This document shows positions 24,185-33,881 of a stretch of DNA of 64,000 nt, piece after piece. A program made the translations under genes and the position numbers. The notes below the pieces were generated by a model, which searched no databases, was not told where the DNA came from, and saw only the letters and a list, made by a program, of their open reading frames with translations. Within the stretch, counting starts at the first letter, position 1. Each line of letters starts with the position of its first letter. Origin of the DNA: Ruegeria profundi (lineage in GTDB: Bacteria; Pseudomonadota; Alphaproteobacteria; Rhodobacterales; Rhodobacteraceae); assembly GCF_001507545.1 (NCBI RefSeq), contig NZ_LQBP01000005.1:1-64000 (forward strand), read 5' to 3'.

Positions 24185-26410
24185 TCAGCCGAAGTTCGGA
24201 TCGCCGTAAAGTTTCGCCTTCTTCAGGTCGACGCGCGTCGCCACCAGTGCGGATGGGCGCACGCCCACGTTTTCCAGTTCTCGGATCGCCTGCAACATCG
24301 AATTAACGCGGGTGCTGTTCCAGCGGGTAAACAACAGGACGCGGTTGGATATTTGCGACAGATAGGCCGATTCCACTGCCGATAGCAGCGGCGGGGTATC
24401 CAGCAGAATGACGTCATACATATGCGACAGCGAGTAGAGCAGATCAAGGAACGCCGGTGAGCATAGGAAATCTGCGGCTACCGTTTGGGCCTCTTCCCCT
24501 TCGCCGCAGATCAGCGGCAGGATATCCAGCCCTGCCTGCGGGCTGCCGACGACATAGTTCAAAAGAAACTCCGGGTCTGCTCCGGCGTGTTGCAGGGCGT
24601 CGGGTGTCAGTCGGGAGTAGTCACGATAGGCCGAAGTCAACGTGTCACAATCTATGATCAGCGTGCGGTAATTCGCCTTGGCGCAGACTGCGCCCAATAA
24701 CAGAAGCGATGAGGTCTTGCCCTCATCCGGCAGCGCGGAGGCACCCGAAAATATCACACACTGCGTGTCCGAAGCAGAAAGCTTGTTCTTTCCTTCCGGA
24801 CGGTTCGAAAAAATCATGCTGGCTTGGGCCTCTGGCTCGCTTTGCGTGTTCGAGACGCGAAGGCCGACATCGCTGCTGGCAAGCAGCTTGCGTCCGAAAT
24901 GGTGCATTTCCGCATCCAGCTTGCCGTCATGAATAAAGAAGGTCTCGAACGGCGGGTCTTCTTTGGCCTCTGGCACGATCGCAGACAGCTTGACCCCGGT
25001 TGTGCTTTCATACTCGTGCGTTGTTCTGAGCCGCTTCTGAAAGAGCTCGCGCACAACCGTTCCGATCAGGCCGAAAAACACGATCGCGAACATGACGAGG
25101 ATCGCCGTCTGCGAGCGTTTGGGTTCCGAAGGATCAATAGCAGGCCGGGCCCGTTCGATGATATGCGCGCCCGCATCCAGATAGTCCGCTTGTTCTGCCC
25201 TACGGCCCAGCTGCGACACGAAATCCCGATAGATGGTTTCCGTAACCAGAATCTCGTTTTCGATCCGCTTGGTGACCGAGTCGTGCTGCACCTGCCGGGC
25301 CTGCTGCTCGCGGAATGTTTCGATGCTTTGTTGCAGGCCAACCAGTTGGGCATTCAATTGGTCCATTTTCCGCTCGGCGGATTGCTGTATCGCATCCAGC
25401 GCGGTGATGGCCGCATCGTCTGTAATGTCGCCGCTTGTGCTGCGTGACAACAGCCCGACCTGGGCGGCATAGTCGACTGCTTCGCGCAGATTGCCCTGAT
25501 CGCGCAGCTCTGTGATCGTGTTTGTTTGTTCTTCAAGCTCCTGCAGGGATGCGTTGGCCAGAGAAGATCGCCGTTCCGCCTTGATCCTTTGCGCCTTGAT
25601 CGTTGCATATTCATCAGGGGAATAAGGCGTCTCGATCGAGTGCGTCTCAAGGTCTGAACTCAGTTTGTTCAAGTCTTCCCGCAGCTGACCGATACGGATA
25701 GTCAACCAGCTTTGCGATTGCCCAAGTGCTTCGCGCTTCATTTTGGTCAGAACGGTCAGGTATTCCGATGCCAGGCTGTTGGCGATTTCAGCGGCTTTGT
25801 GTTTCGACTTTGTGGTCACTCGAATTTCGTACACGGCCGATAGGTCCCCGACCTGTTCAATGCGCCTCGATCTCAGCAGGTTTTCGACGGCTGCCTCGCG
25901 GCGTATCTCTTCCTCGGAACGTGTGTCGCCGTCAGCAGTCGCTTCGTCACCGCCCGCGAGTGTATCCACCAAAGCATTCTTTAACCCACGCGCCAGCGCG
26001 ATCGGGTTCAGGGTAATTCCGCCTTCCTCTCCGGCAAACTCGGGATCGTTTTGCAAATTCAGGCGTTCAACTACGCTTTCAATCAGGTCCGTGGACCGCA
26101 GCAGTTGCAATTCGCTTTCAAGAGATGTCAGCGACAGCGGCAAGCCCGAGACCTGCGGCGTGAATTCCGTTTCCGTTTGTACACGGGTTTCGATCATAAC
26201 CTTGGCGCTTGAGGTGAACCGGGTGTCGGCCGTGTAGGTCAGCAGATAGGCTAGAACCCCACCGCAGAACGCAAGTGCCAGAATCCACAGAATGGATCGG
26301 CGGATGGCCCAGACAGCATTGGACAGCATTCTAAGCTCGGGATCGCCGGCAGCGGCTTGCCCCACACCCGATAACTCTACGTCGAGCCCTCTGCGATACT
26401 GATCAGTCAT
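24185..26410 (-). CDS. exoP: polysaccharide co-polymerase with C-terminal ATPase (ExoP/Wzc-like)
   Basis: A 741-residue inner-membrane protein that controls chain length and export. An N-terminal cytoplasmic tail leads to helix 1 (SILWILALAFCGGVLAYLL), then the periplasmic Wzz domain and a long coiled coil (about 200-420). The second helix (TAILVMFAIVFFGLIGTVV) and a cytoplasmic BY-kinase-like domain follow. The Walker A-like motif is SALPDEGKTSS, and VILLDTPPLLS fits Walker B. The C terminus ends KLYGDPNFG with only one Tyr, so the Tyr-rich autophosphorylation tail of Wzc is missing. The gene runs leftward, away from the WecG gene. It likely works with the ExoF-like protein. Confidence 0.9.
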   Translation of the reverse strand: MTDQYRRGLDVELSGVGQAAAGDPELRMLSNAVWAIRRSILWILALAFCGGVLAYLLTYTADTRFTSSAKVMIETRVQTETEFTPQVSGLPLSLTSLESELQLLRSTDLIESVVERLNLQNDPEFAGEEGGITLNPIALARGLKNALVDTLAGGDEATADGDTRSEEEIRREAAVENLLRSRRIEQVGDLSAVYEIRVTTKSKHKAAEIANSLASEYLTVLTKMKREALGQSQSWLTIRIGQLREDLNKLSSDLETHSIETPYSPDEYATIKAQRIKAERRSSLANASLQELEEQTNTITELRDQGNLREAVDYAAQVGLLSRSTSGDITDDAAITALDAIQQSAERKMDQLNAQLVGLQQSIETFREQQARQVQHDSVTKRIENEILVTETIYRDFVSQLGRRAEQADYLDAGAHIIERARPAIDPSEPKRSQTAILVMFAIVFFGLIGTVVRELFQKRLRTTHEYESTTGVKLSAIVPEAKEDPPFETFFIHDGKLDAEMHHFGRKLLASSDVGLRVSNTQSEPEAQASMIFSNRPEGKNKLSASDTQCVIFSGASALPDEGKTSSLLLLGAVCAKANYRTLIIDCDTLTSAYRDYSRLTPDALQHAGADPEFLLNYVVGSPQAGLDILPLICGEGEEAQTVAADFLCSPAFLDLLYSLSHMYDVILLDTPPLLSAVESAYLSQISNRVLLFTRWNSTRVNSMLQAIRELENVGVRPSALVATRVDLKKAKLYGDPNFG

Positions 26411-26694
26411 AACTCATAACAACTTTTGACACAGATATAGTTCAGGTCAGCCCGGCAGCGTCTGGTGGACAACATGTGTCGTCAGCGGCCATCAGCCTGC
26501 GGGCCAGAAAAATTCAACAATGCATTAACCAAACCACAATTGACGGTGAAAAGTAAGCAAGTTTGACAGGAAACGCGCAAATACACATGTTATTCGAAAC
26601 AATCCGGGTCAGAACCGATGAATTTCCTAGCAAGAATCGATGGGCCTGCTAACCTGCTTACACTATCGTTTTTTTGTGACCAGTTGGCTTTTAC
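26411..26694. promoter_or_regulatory. divergent control region between exoP-like and wecG-like genes
   Basis: 284 bases, AT-rich in the middle (about 26508-26610). Two TTGAC boxes (about 26538 and 26562) lie on the + strand in the order expected for promoter elements facing the glycosyltransferase gene, but no -10 element is convincing. Both genes must be driven from here. Confidence 0.4.
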
Positions 26695-27495
26695 ATGAAT
26701 AAGATTCTGGATAAGCGCCTGCCGCATGCTTTTGTCGGGGGCATGCCAGTTGCGATCGCGGGTGCCAACGAATTGACAGACGTCATGCTTGAGGACGTGC
26801 AGCGGCGGCGGTGCGGTAAGCTCAATCGTGCGACAACTGTGTTTTCGTCAAACGCACAGGCGATTTCGCTGTATGCAAGCGATGAACACTTCGCCAAGAC
26901 AATGGATTTGGCCGATATTATCCACGCGGATGGCCAGATTGTTGTCTGGGCGTCCCGCTTATCCTATGGCCGTCTTGGCATCCCCGAGCGAACCGCAACA
27001 ACGGATTTCATCCACTCGGCGGCCACGGTTGCGGCAAAAAATGGTCTGAGCTTTTATTTGTTGGGTGGGGTCGAAGAGATCAACCGCGAGTGTGCGGAAA
27101 AGTTGGCCCTTATGTATCCGGGCCTTACCATTGCCGGACGGCGACATGGTTACTTTGATCCCTCCGAAGAAGACGCGGTCGTGGCTGATATCAATGCCAG
27201 CGGTGCGGATATCCTGTGGGTCGGGCTGGGCAAGCCAAAGGAACAGTTTTTTGCGGAACGGATTGCAACGAAACTGTCGCATTGTGCCTGGATCGTCACC
27301 TGTGGCGGGTGTTTCCATTATATTGTGGGCGATTACGCGCGCGCGCCGGAATGGATGCAAACCTTGGGATTGGAGTGGTTGCACCGCATCGCGACAGGGC
27401 CGGGCCATCTGGCCCGTAGATACATGCGGACCCTGCCTCATGCGCTCAGCATTGTGTTGCGCAAGGATGTTCCCAATCGTTTTGGCCGCAGGTAG
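26695..27495 (+). CDS. WecG/TagA/CpsF-family glycosyltransferase
   Basis: A 266-residue GT26-family enzyme. Motifs: TVFSSNAQAISLYASD, the donor/active-site segment DLADIIHADGQIVVWASRL with the conserved Asp, RTATTDFIH, FYLLGGVEE, and ILWVGLGKPKEQFFAE. Members add N-acetylmannosaminuronic acid, glucose or similar residues to a polyprenyl-linked acceptor and are membrane-associated through a basic C terminus (MRTLPHALSIVLRKDVPNR here). It heads the rightward glycosyltransferase and sulfotransferase operon. Family is certain, sugar is not known. Confidence 0.92.
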   Translation: MNKILDKRLPHAFVGGMPVAIAGANELTDVMLEDVQRRRCGKLNRATTVFSSNAQAISLYASDEHFAKTMDLADIIHADGQIVVWASRLSYGRLGIPERTATTDFIHSAATVAAKNGLSFYLLGGVEEINRECAEKLALMYPGLTIAGRRHGYFDPSEEDAVVADINASGADILWVGLGKPKEQFFAERIATKLSHCAWIVTCGGCFHYIVGDYARAPEWMQTLGLEWLHRIATGPGHLARRYMRTLPHALSIVLRKDVPNRFGRR

Positions 27496-27567
27496 GGGCA
27501 GACAGTTGCCATAAGTTTGAGTTTTGCCGCCGCCTCCGGTTGGTTGGTGTGTTGTGAAAGGTTCGGT

Positions 27568-28434
27568 GTGAGTAAGGTCGAGTTCATTGGAATCGGTGCG
27601 CAGAAGGCTGCGACGACGTGGTTGCACCATGTCCTGTCGGAGCATTCCGCCGTGACCATGGGCGACACCAAAGAGCTCAACTTCTTTACCGCAAATTATG
27701 ACCGGGGCTACATCTGGTACGAAAGCTGTTTCGCCGATGGCCCCGCCGGTACGATCAAGGGCGAATGCTCTCCGACATATTTCTTCAGTCTGGACGCCCC
27801 GCAGCGCGCAAGGGACTACAACAAGGACCTAAAGCTGATCTGTATCCTGCGCGATCCGGTCGAAAGAGCCTATTCCAACCACCTGCATGAAATCCGCAAA
27901 GGCCATATCGCATCCTCGATCTCGTTCGAAGATGCTCTGGCGCGGAACCCGGCCTATGCGCGGCAAAGCCAGTACAAAACGAACCTTGAACACTGGCTTG
28001 CCTGTTTTGACCGAAGCGCGCTGTTGTTGCTGTTTTCCGAGGATATCTCGGAAAATCCCAAGCGGGCATACGATCAGATCTGTCGTCACCTCGCAATTGC
28101 ACCCGATCCGAATCCGGCGTCGCTGTCTGATCGCCACCACGAAACCGTCACCTACCGCAGCCCGGCTGTACAGCATACCCTGCGCCGGGGTGGTGACATG
28201 ATGCGCTCGCTGGGGATGCGTAAAGCGGTACGAACGGTGAAAGCTTTGCCGGGGTTTAAACACGCGCTGTCCATGAACAAAGAGCACCTGAAAACAAAGA
28301 TCGCGCCGCCAACGTCCGAAACGCGGCAGAGGCTGACTGACCTCTTCACGCCCGATATGGAGTTTGTGGCGCGGGTCACGGGCCGTGCGGAATTGCCCTG
28401 GCAGACTTGGCGCGAACGGAAGGGCGGCGTTTAA
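27568..28434 (+). CDS. sulfotransferase
   Basis: A 288-residue PAPS-dependent sulfotransferase. The 5'-phosphosulfate loop is GIGAQKAATTWLHHVL near the N terminus and the 3'-phosphate-binding segment is LKLICILRDPVERAYSNHL. It shares the heparan N-deacetylase/sulfotransferase layout of carbohydrate sulfotransferases. The start is taken as GTG 27568, preceded by GAAAGG, because the open frame upstream adds residues before the conserved KVEFIGIG strand. It ends 3 bp before the second sulfotransferase. In this locus it probably sulfates a sugar of the repeat unit in the cytoplasm. Confidence 0.88.
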   Translation: MSKVEFIGIGAQKAATTWLHHVLSEHSAVTMGDTKELNFFTANYDRGYIWYESCFADGPAGTIKGECSPTYFFSLDAPQRARDYNKDLKLICILRDPVERAYSNHLHEIRKGHIASSISFEDALARNPAYARQSQYKTNLEHWLACFDRSALLLLFSEDISENPKRAYDQICRHLAIAPDPNPASLSDRHHETVTYRSPAVQHTLRRGGDMMRSLGMRKAVRTVKALPGFKHALSMNKEHLKTKIAPPTSETRQRLTDLFTPDMEFVARVTGRAELPWQTWRERKGGV

Positions 28435-28437
28435 CCC

Positions 28438-29409
28438 ATGCGATTGAACCGTGCCGCCCAGATCTTCGGAGAGATGCGCATCAACCAGATGGGCCACGTC
28501 GCGCGGCGTCTGCTCGGTGCCCGGTTTCTGAGCATCGAAGATTTCTTGCCACCGATTACCCCAGAACAAGGCGCGCGCCTTGCAGCCTTGGCGCGTGGTG
28601 CACGCGGTAAGATCAACACGCCGATCCTCGTGCTGGGAGTCATGCCGCGCTCGGGCACGAATTTCGTACGTGATCTGGTGGCTATGCACCCGGATGTGGC
28701 GGCGGATGCCGGACGGTTGTATGAATTTCCCTTATTGCATGCAGCGGATGACGCAGCTGCGTTTGGGCGGGATTTCCTAAGGTATTTTCCGCGAAACGGC
28801 GAGGTTCTTGAGAAATACGATCTGCTGGCGATGTTGGCAGGGGCGTGGTTTCGGGAATTGCAGGCGCAGGCGCCGGGCAAGCACATCCTGCTGAAGTGTC
28901 CGCATGTGCATAACCTGACCCTCGCGCCGTATATCTTCCCGGACGCCAAACTGATCCTGTGTCTCAGGGATGGGCGCGATGTCGTGGATTCAACACTCAA
29001 CACCTTTTCGCGATATTCTTTGGCCCGTAAAACCTTTCGCCAGTTGGCTGATGAGTGGCGGCTTGGAACCGAAGCCATAACAACCTTCGCCGAAGGCGGC
29101 GTGAATGAGACTGAAGACGCGTTGGTGGTGCGGTATGAGGATATCGTCGCGGACTCGCAGCTTTTTGTTACGAACATGCTGGCCCATACCGGGCTGAACC
29201 CCGAAGTTTTCCCCTGGGATCGGGTCGATCAATTGCCGGTGCGCGGTTCGTCGCGGTCAAATGCTTCAGACGATGCGCGTTGGCAGCCGCAGTCAAAAGC
29301 GTCGGATTTTAATCCGGTAAAGCGCTGGGCGGCATGGTCGAAAGCAGACAAAGCCCGGTTCGACAAACTGGCAGGGCGCGCATTGGAGCTTGCCGGGTAT
29401 GAGCGGTGA
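28438..29409 (+). CDS. second sulfotransferase family protein
   Basis: A 323-residue protein with LVLGVMPRSGTNFVRDLVA (P-loop for the phosphosulfate), LILCLRDGRDVVDSTLNTF (3'-phosphate site) and VVRYEDIVAD, the three marks of the PAPS sulfotransferase fold. It differs clearly from the preceding one, so the two likely act on different positions or acceptors. It follows the first by 3 bp and overlaps the next glycosyltransferase by 11 bp, so the four genes are expected to be one transcript. Possible aryl or lipid acceptors cannot be excluded, but the glycan context favours a sugar. Confidence 0.85.
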   Translation: MRLNRAAQIFGEMRINQMGHVARRLLGARFLSIEDFLPPITPEQGARLAALARGARGKINTPILVLGVMPRSGTNFVRDLVAMHPDVAADAGRLYEFPLLHAADDAAAFGRDFLRYFPRNGEVLEKYDLLAMLAGAWFRELQAQAPGKHILLKCPHVHNLTLAPYIFPDAKLILCLRDGRDVVDSTLNTFSRYSLARKTFRQLADEWRLGTEAITTFAEGGVNETEDALVVRYEDIVADSQLFVTNMLAHTGLNPEVFPWDRVDQLPVRGSSRSNASDDARWQPQSKASDFNPVKRWAAWSKADKARFDKLAGRALELAGYER

Positions 29410-30364
29410 ACGCAGAGCACAACCCGGCCCGCATGTGGCCATTTGCGTCGCGACGTATCTGCGTCCGCTGGGGCTGCGGGCATTGATCGAAAGCCTGAAC
29501 GCGCAAACCATCAGCGATGAACAGGTGCAGGTGACACTGGTGATCGCCGACAACGCGCCCGATGCCACGGCTCAAGCCACGTTGGGGGATATCCAAAGCC
29601 TGTCGAACTGGCCGGTGATCTATGTGACCGAGCCGACACGTGGCATCGTGGCGGCCCGGAATCGCACCTTGTCCGAAGTGCCCCAAGATTCCGATTTTGT
29701 TGCTTTCCTCGACGATGACGAAGAGGTTTCGCAAATCTGGCTGGCAGAAATGCTCAAAACCATGCGCCTGCCCGACACCGTGGCAGTTCAGGGCCCGGTT
29801 GAGCCGCGCTATCGCAAAGCCCCGCCGGACTGGGTTGATGCCTTGAACCTGTTTCGTATGGGACCCTATGATCAAGGGGCGGAATTGGTGTCGGCGGCCA
29901 CCAACAACTCGATGGTACGGTCTGCCGTCATCCGTGATCGAAAGCTGCGGTTCGATCCGCGTTTCAACATCACGGGCGGAGAGGACGAAGAGTTCTTTAC
30001 CCGTCTGCGCGACGGTGGTGGCACGATCCGCGCGGCGGCAGATGCTCTGGTCTGGGACGACGTACCCGAAAACCGCACCACGATCCGGTGGCTGGGGCGG
30101 CGTTGGTTTCGCAAGGGCAACACGCTGAGCCGCATTGCGTTGATCCGGCGCAAGGCAGTTGGGATGCGGGTGGTCAAAAGCCTTGGCGCCCTGGGGTGGG
30201 GGTGCGCGATGTGCCTGTGTCTTGGCTTCGGCTCACAGGCCAGGTGGTATCGCGGCCTGCTCGAGATATTTCGGGGCGCTGGCATGATAGCTGGCTTGTT
30301 GCGGTTTGAGTTCTCTGAATACAGCAACTCAGCTGTAAAGGTCGACCGGGTCGGAGGCCGATAA
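29399..30364 (+). CDS. family 2 glycosyltransferase
   Basis: A 321-residue GT-A enzyme. HVAICVATYLRPLGLRALIESL opens the nucleotide-binding fold, VTEPTRGIVAARNRTL follows, and FVAFLDDDEEVSQIWL contains the D-x-D metal-binding motif. ITGGEDEEFFTRLRDGG is the typical acceptor-side acidic segment. A hydrophobic stretch (GALGWGCAMCLCLGFGSQ) near the C terminus may touch the membrane. The ATG at 29399 lies inside the end of the sulfotransferase gene, implying coupled translation. It would add one residue of the repeat unit. Confidence 0.88.
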   Translation: MSGERRAQPGPHVAICVATYLRPLGLRALIESLNAQTISDEQVQVTLVIADNAPDATAQATLGDIQSLSNWPVIYVTEPTRGIVAARNRTLSEVPQDSDFVAFLDDDEEVSQIWLAEMLKTMRLPDTVAVQGPVEPRYRKAPPDWVDALNLFRMGPYDQGAELVSAATNNSMVRSAVIRDRKLRFDPRFNITGGEDEEFFTRLRDGGGTIRAAADALVWDDVPENRTTIRWLGRRWFRKGNTLSRIALIRRKAVGMRVVKSLGALGWGCAMCLCLGFGSQARWYRGLLEIFRGAGMIAGLLRFEFSEYSNSAVKVDRVGGR

Positions 30365-30365
30365 C

Positions 30366-31328
30366 ATGCAGCACACCACGTTTTCGATCATCATCCCGGC
30401 CCGAAACATGGAGCCGTACATCGCTGAAACGCTGGATAGCGTCAGCGCTCAGAGCTTCGGGGCATTCGAAGTGATCTGCATCGATGACGGCTCGACCGAC
30501 CGAACGGCCCGCATCATTGAAGGCTTTACCCGGCGCGACGTCCGTTTCTGTTTGGTGCAGGGCCCGTCAAAGGGTGTCAGCGCAGCGCGAAATCTGGGTC
30601 TGTCACAAGCAAAAGCACCCTTTGTCTTGTTTCTTGATGCTGACGATCTGCTGCACCCCGAAGCGTTGCAGCGCTACTATGACACGCTGACACGCACCCA
30701 AGCAGTGGGTGCGTTGGCGGGTGTGCAGCGTATGGCTGTCGACGGCCATGTCATGCGTGGCACGGATAACAGGGCACTGGTTCCTGCTCAGGATCAGCTG
30801 GACGCGCTGCTGTGCAAGAATTTCGTGGTCAATGGCGGTGCTCTGGCGCTACGCACTGACAGCGCAAAGCGGGTAGGCGGATATGACGAAAGCCTGGTAA
30901 AAGGCGAAGATTGGGAGTTCTGGTGCCGTCTCGCGCTGCTGGGAGAGTTCGCCGTGGTCGACGGGCCGCCGCTGCTGCGTTACCGTCAGGTGGCCAGCGG
31001 GGCCAATCATCAGGCGCGTGGGTCCGTTTTTGCCCGCCGTGTGCCCAGCATTCAGAAGGTTGCGGCCAATGCGGATATGAAGGCGCGGTATGGGTCTCGG
31101 CTTCGTCGACTTTTGCGTAAGCGTCAGATTGATATCTTTTGGTCAGGCGTTCGCAACCAATTCCAATATGGGCGCAAGTCGACCGCTGTGTTCGAAGGCC
31201 TGTGCGGCGCGGTTCTTTATCCCGATAGCCTGCTGCGACCAAAACTGATCTGGCGGTTCCTGCAGAGTTTGGACCGTCGTGCAAATCAAGGGACCGTTAC
31301 ACCCGGTAAAAGCGAAGGGAGGCACTGA
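30366..31328 (+). CDS. family 2 glycosyltransferase
   Basis: A 320-residue GT2 enzyme with FSIIIPARNMEPYIAETLDS at the start, EVICIDDGSTDRTARII, GVSAARNLGLSQAKAPFVLF and the D-x-D motif FLDADD. YDESLVKGEDWEFWCRLALLG is the usual second acidic segment. The gene begins one base after the previous stop codon and ends 3 bp before the GH9 gene. Which sugar and linkage are unknown. It is one of at least four candidate glycosyltransferases in the locus (with the WecG-like, CgeB-like and first GT2), suggesting a repeat unit of several sugars. Confidence 0.88.
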   Translation: MQHTTFSIIIPARNMEPYIAETLDSVSAQSFGAFEVICIDDGSTDRTARIIEGFTRRDVRFCLVQGPSKGVSAARNLGLSQAKAPFVLFLDADDLLHPEALQRYYDTLTRTQAVGALAGVQRMAVDGHVMRGTDNRALVPAQDQLDALLCKNFVVNGGALALRTDSAKRVGGYDESLVKGEDWEFWCRLALLGEFAVVDGPPLLRYRQVASGANHQARGSVFARRVPSIQKVAANADMKARYGSRLRRLLRKRQIDIFWSGVRNQFQYGRKSTAVFEGLCGAVLYPDSLLRPKLIWRFLQSLDRRANQGTVTPGKSEGRH

Positions 31329-31331
31329 CAA

Positions 31332-33881
31332 ATGAGGATATCCCGACGTGCGGTTTTGCTGCAGGGCACTGCGCTTGCTGTATCTGTTCCGTTTCTGAAC
31401 CAGATGGCCCTGGCCGAGCCTGAAACCGATGGCGTGGTCGGGTTCGTTGGTGAGGACATCGTTCAGCTGACCGTCATTGATACGTTGTTTGAAATCTCGC
31501 CGGTGATTCCGGTAACCCAGCGGGATGACCGGGCGTGGTACCCCGATCCGACGGATAGTTTTGGATCGCTCGGGCAGCTCAACGGTGTAGAAGGGTATTT
31601 CTCGGGTTTTGCTAATACCACGCTGCCGCAGGGTTTTACCGAATGGCCGAGGGTCATCAGCGATACCCGGCGGTCTGGGTTCCAGATGACCACAGGAGCG
31701 TTTCTTAAGCATATCCCTGTTGATCAGCCCGACCAATGGCGCGTCACTATTGATGGAAGTCCAGCGAATGTCGTGTCGGTCTATCGCAAATCTGTCCCGA
31801 TCCGCACCAGAGCAGTTGCCAAACGCAAGTGGGAAAGCACCAAGCGGCACAACCTGACCCTGATGCTGGATCGTGCCATACCGGAAGGCGCCGTGGTTGT
31901 GCTTGAGGGGCCATCGGTGCCAGCGGTCAGTCAGCGCAAGTCGCCCGAAGTCTTCAACGAGGCGCTGCATGTGTGTCACGCAGGTTATCCGCTGAATGGT
32001 CCGAAGAAAGCGTATATCGGGTCATGGTGGGGGCACAACAATGTGGGTCAGCCGGGCAACACCGATGCAATTTTGTCCCAGAATACCGAATGGGCAGTGC
32101 TTTCAACCGCAGACGGCGCGGCGGTTCGCACCGGCAGCCTGACCCTTGCCAAACCCGCGTCCGAGCCGCATCGGAACGATCAGAATTTCAACGGCTGCGA
32201 CATATACGAGGCGGATTTTTCGGACCTAGACGAGGACGGAGAATTCATCCTTCAGGTCGACGGTTTCGGTCGGTCGTTTCCATTCCGGGTCTCTCCCGCG
32301 CCCTACACCAAAACACTGCGACTGGCCGCGCGTTGGTATTTTCACCAAAGGTCGGGATGCGAGATTACCGAACCCTTCGGCGAAGGCCGGACCCGTCCGC
32401 GCAACGGCCACCCCGAGGATGGCCTGACCGTCTGGCAAACCGATATCCGCTTGGGCAGCACCGGCGAAGGGTATGGCAAGACCGGGGCAAGTGGGCTTTT
32501 GTCTGAACAGCCCGTGGGCGTCACTGGTTTTGACAGTATTCCTGTATCGGCACGCGCGCAGGACAATCCCGATGCCTGGGGTGGATGGCATGACGCCGGG
32601 GATTGGGATCGTCGCATTCAGCACATGGATGTCGTCTATCACATGGCCAATATCATCGAGGCTTTCGACTATGCCCGCGGGCTAAACCTGAACTTGCCCG
32701 AAAGCGGCAAGCCGTTCGCTCACCCCGATGTTATGGCGCGCAAGGATGCGACCGATCGGGGTGACGGCATGACAGTTCTGCCCGATCTTATACATGAAGC
32801 ACTGTGGGGCATTTCGCTGTGGCGTCGAACACAGGGTGAAGACGGGGCGATTATCGGTGGCGTGGAGTATTCCAATCCAGGCATTTTCGGATCGGTGTCA
32901 TGGAACCCTGTGCAACTGACCTATGCCTACGCCCCCGAGGACTGGGCCGCATACAATTTCGCGCTGAGCGCGGCAAAGCTGGGTCATGTCATCAAGCAGG
33001 TTTGCGGTGATCCCACACTGGGCGACGCCTTGATACAAGAGGCTACGCGGGCCTGGCACTGGGCAGAACAGGATTTTCTCTCCGACACTGCCGAACCGCG
33101 CGACCCCGAGGCGGTCGAAGTCATCAATCGGTCGCGCGTGGCCTCGGCCGCAGTTGTATATCGGGCCAGCGGCGATACAGCGGCCCGCGATGTGTTCGAA
33201 GCGCACAATCCCTTTGTACCCAGGGCCGAGTCCCCGGCAGAGGGGGTCAAAAGGGGAATATACTCCCACGCTTACCTCGAATACGTGCTGGCGGCGCGGG
33301 ATGGTAAGCTGGCAGACCCCGAGATTGTTGACGCAATCGAAGGCTGGATCAGGTATCGCGCCAGACGCTCGGAACGCATGGGGGCTGATTTCGGCCTGCA
33401 CAATACCGGCACCTATCCTTGGGGGCGGGGGTGGCTGCGGTTTGGTCCCGGATCCAACTGGCGGGCCGGAGAAATCGCGATGTTCTTCTCGATGGACAAG
33501 CAGTTGTCACCGGAAATGTCGGATGCCGTGACCGAAGGGATGTGGTTCGGCCTGGGTTGCAATCCGTCGAACACGAGCTTTGTGCAGGGGTTGGGACACC
33601 GGGACTTCGCCGACCCGCTGATGACGGATGAAAACGGCAAACCTCCGATACCCGGGCAGATCAGCTTTGGCGTCGCAGGTGGCAAGCTTCACCAATGGGA
33701 AGAGCGCAAGACGTCGGGTGCGATTTACCCACCCAATCAAGACGACTGGCCGATTTATGCGCAGATTTTCGAAAGCCAAAGCATCGCAATTTGCTCTGAA
33801 CATGGGGTGAAGTCCAACGCGTTGGAGTGGCTGGTGGCCTGCGCCATGGTTAACGCGGGAAGTCCTGAACCGTCTCAGTGA
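31332..33881 (+). CDS. Tat-exported glycoside hydrolase family 9 (cellulase-type)
   Basis: An 849-residue protein. MRISRRAVLLQGTALAVSV is a twin-arginine signal, so it folds before export. An Ig-like cellulase N-terminal region (about 200-320) is followed by the (alpha/alpha)6 catalytic domain. The GH9 signature WHDAGDWDRR is at about residues 420-427 (Asp421 and Asp424 as nucleophile-activating residues). LGCNPSNTSFVQGLGHRDFADP and a Glu in NALEWLVACAMV near the C terminus fit the general-acid region. GH9 enzymes cut beta-1,4-glucans. Sitting directly after the glycosyltransferases, it probably trims or releases the polymer made by this locus and hints at a beta-glucan-like backbone. The last gene of its operon. 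Confidence 0.88.
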   Translation: MRISRRAVLLQGTALAVSVPFLNQMALAEPETDGVVGFVGEDIVQLTVIDTLFEISPVIPVTQRDDRAWYPDPTDSFGSLGQLNGVEGYFSGFANTTLPQGFTEWPRVISDTRRSGFQMTTGAFLKHIPVDQPDQWRVTIDGSPANVVSVYRKSVPIRTRAVAKRKWESTKRHNLTLMLDRAIPEGAVVVLEGPSVPAVSQRKSPEVFNEALHVCHAGYPLNGPKKAYIGSWWGHNNVGQPGNTDAILSQNTEWAVLSTADGAAVRTGSLTLAKPASEPHRNDQNFNGCDIYEADFSDLDEDGEFILQVDGFGRSFPFRVSPAPYTKTLRLAARWYFHQRSGCEITEPFGEGRTRPRNGHPEDGLTVWQTDIRLGSTGEGYGKTGASGLLSEQPVGVTGFDSIPVSARAQDNPDAWGGWHDAGDWDRRIQHMDVVYHMANIIEAFDYARGLNLNLPESGKPFAHPDVMARKDATDRGDGMTVLPDLIHEALWGISLWRRTQGEDGAIIGGVEYSNPGIFGSVSWNPVQLTYAYAPEDWAAYNFALSAAKLGHVIKQVCGDPTLGDALIQEATRAWHWAEQDFLSDTAEPRDPEAVEVINRSRVASAAVVYRASGDTAARDVFEAHNPFVPRAESPAEGVKRGIYSHAYLEYVLAARDGKLADPEIVDAIEGWIRYRARRSERMGADFGLHNTGTYPWGRGWLRFGPGSNWRAGEIAMFFSMDKQLSPEMSDAVTEGMWFGLGCNPSNTSFVQGLGHRDFADPLMTDENGKPPIPGQISFGVAGGKLHQWEERKTSGAIYPPNQDDWPIYAQIFESQSIAICSEHGVKSNALEWLVACAMVNAGSPEPSQ

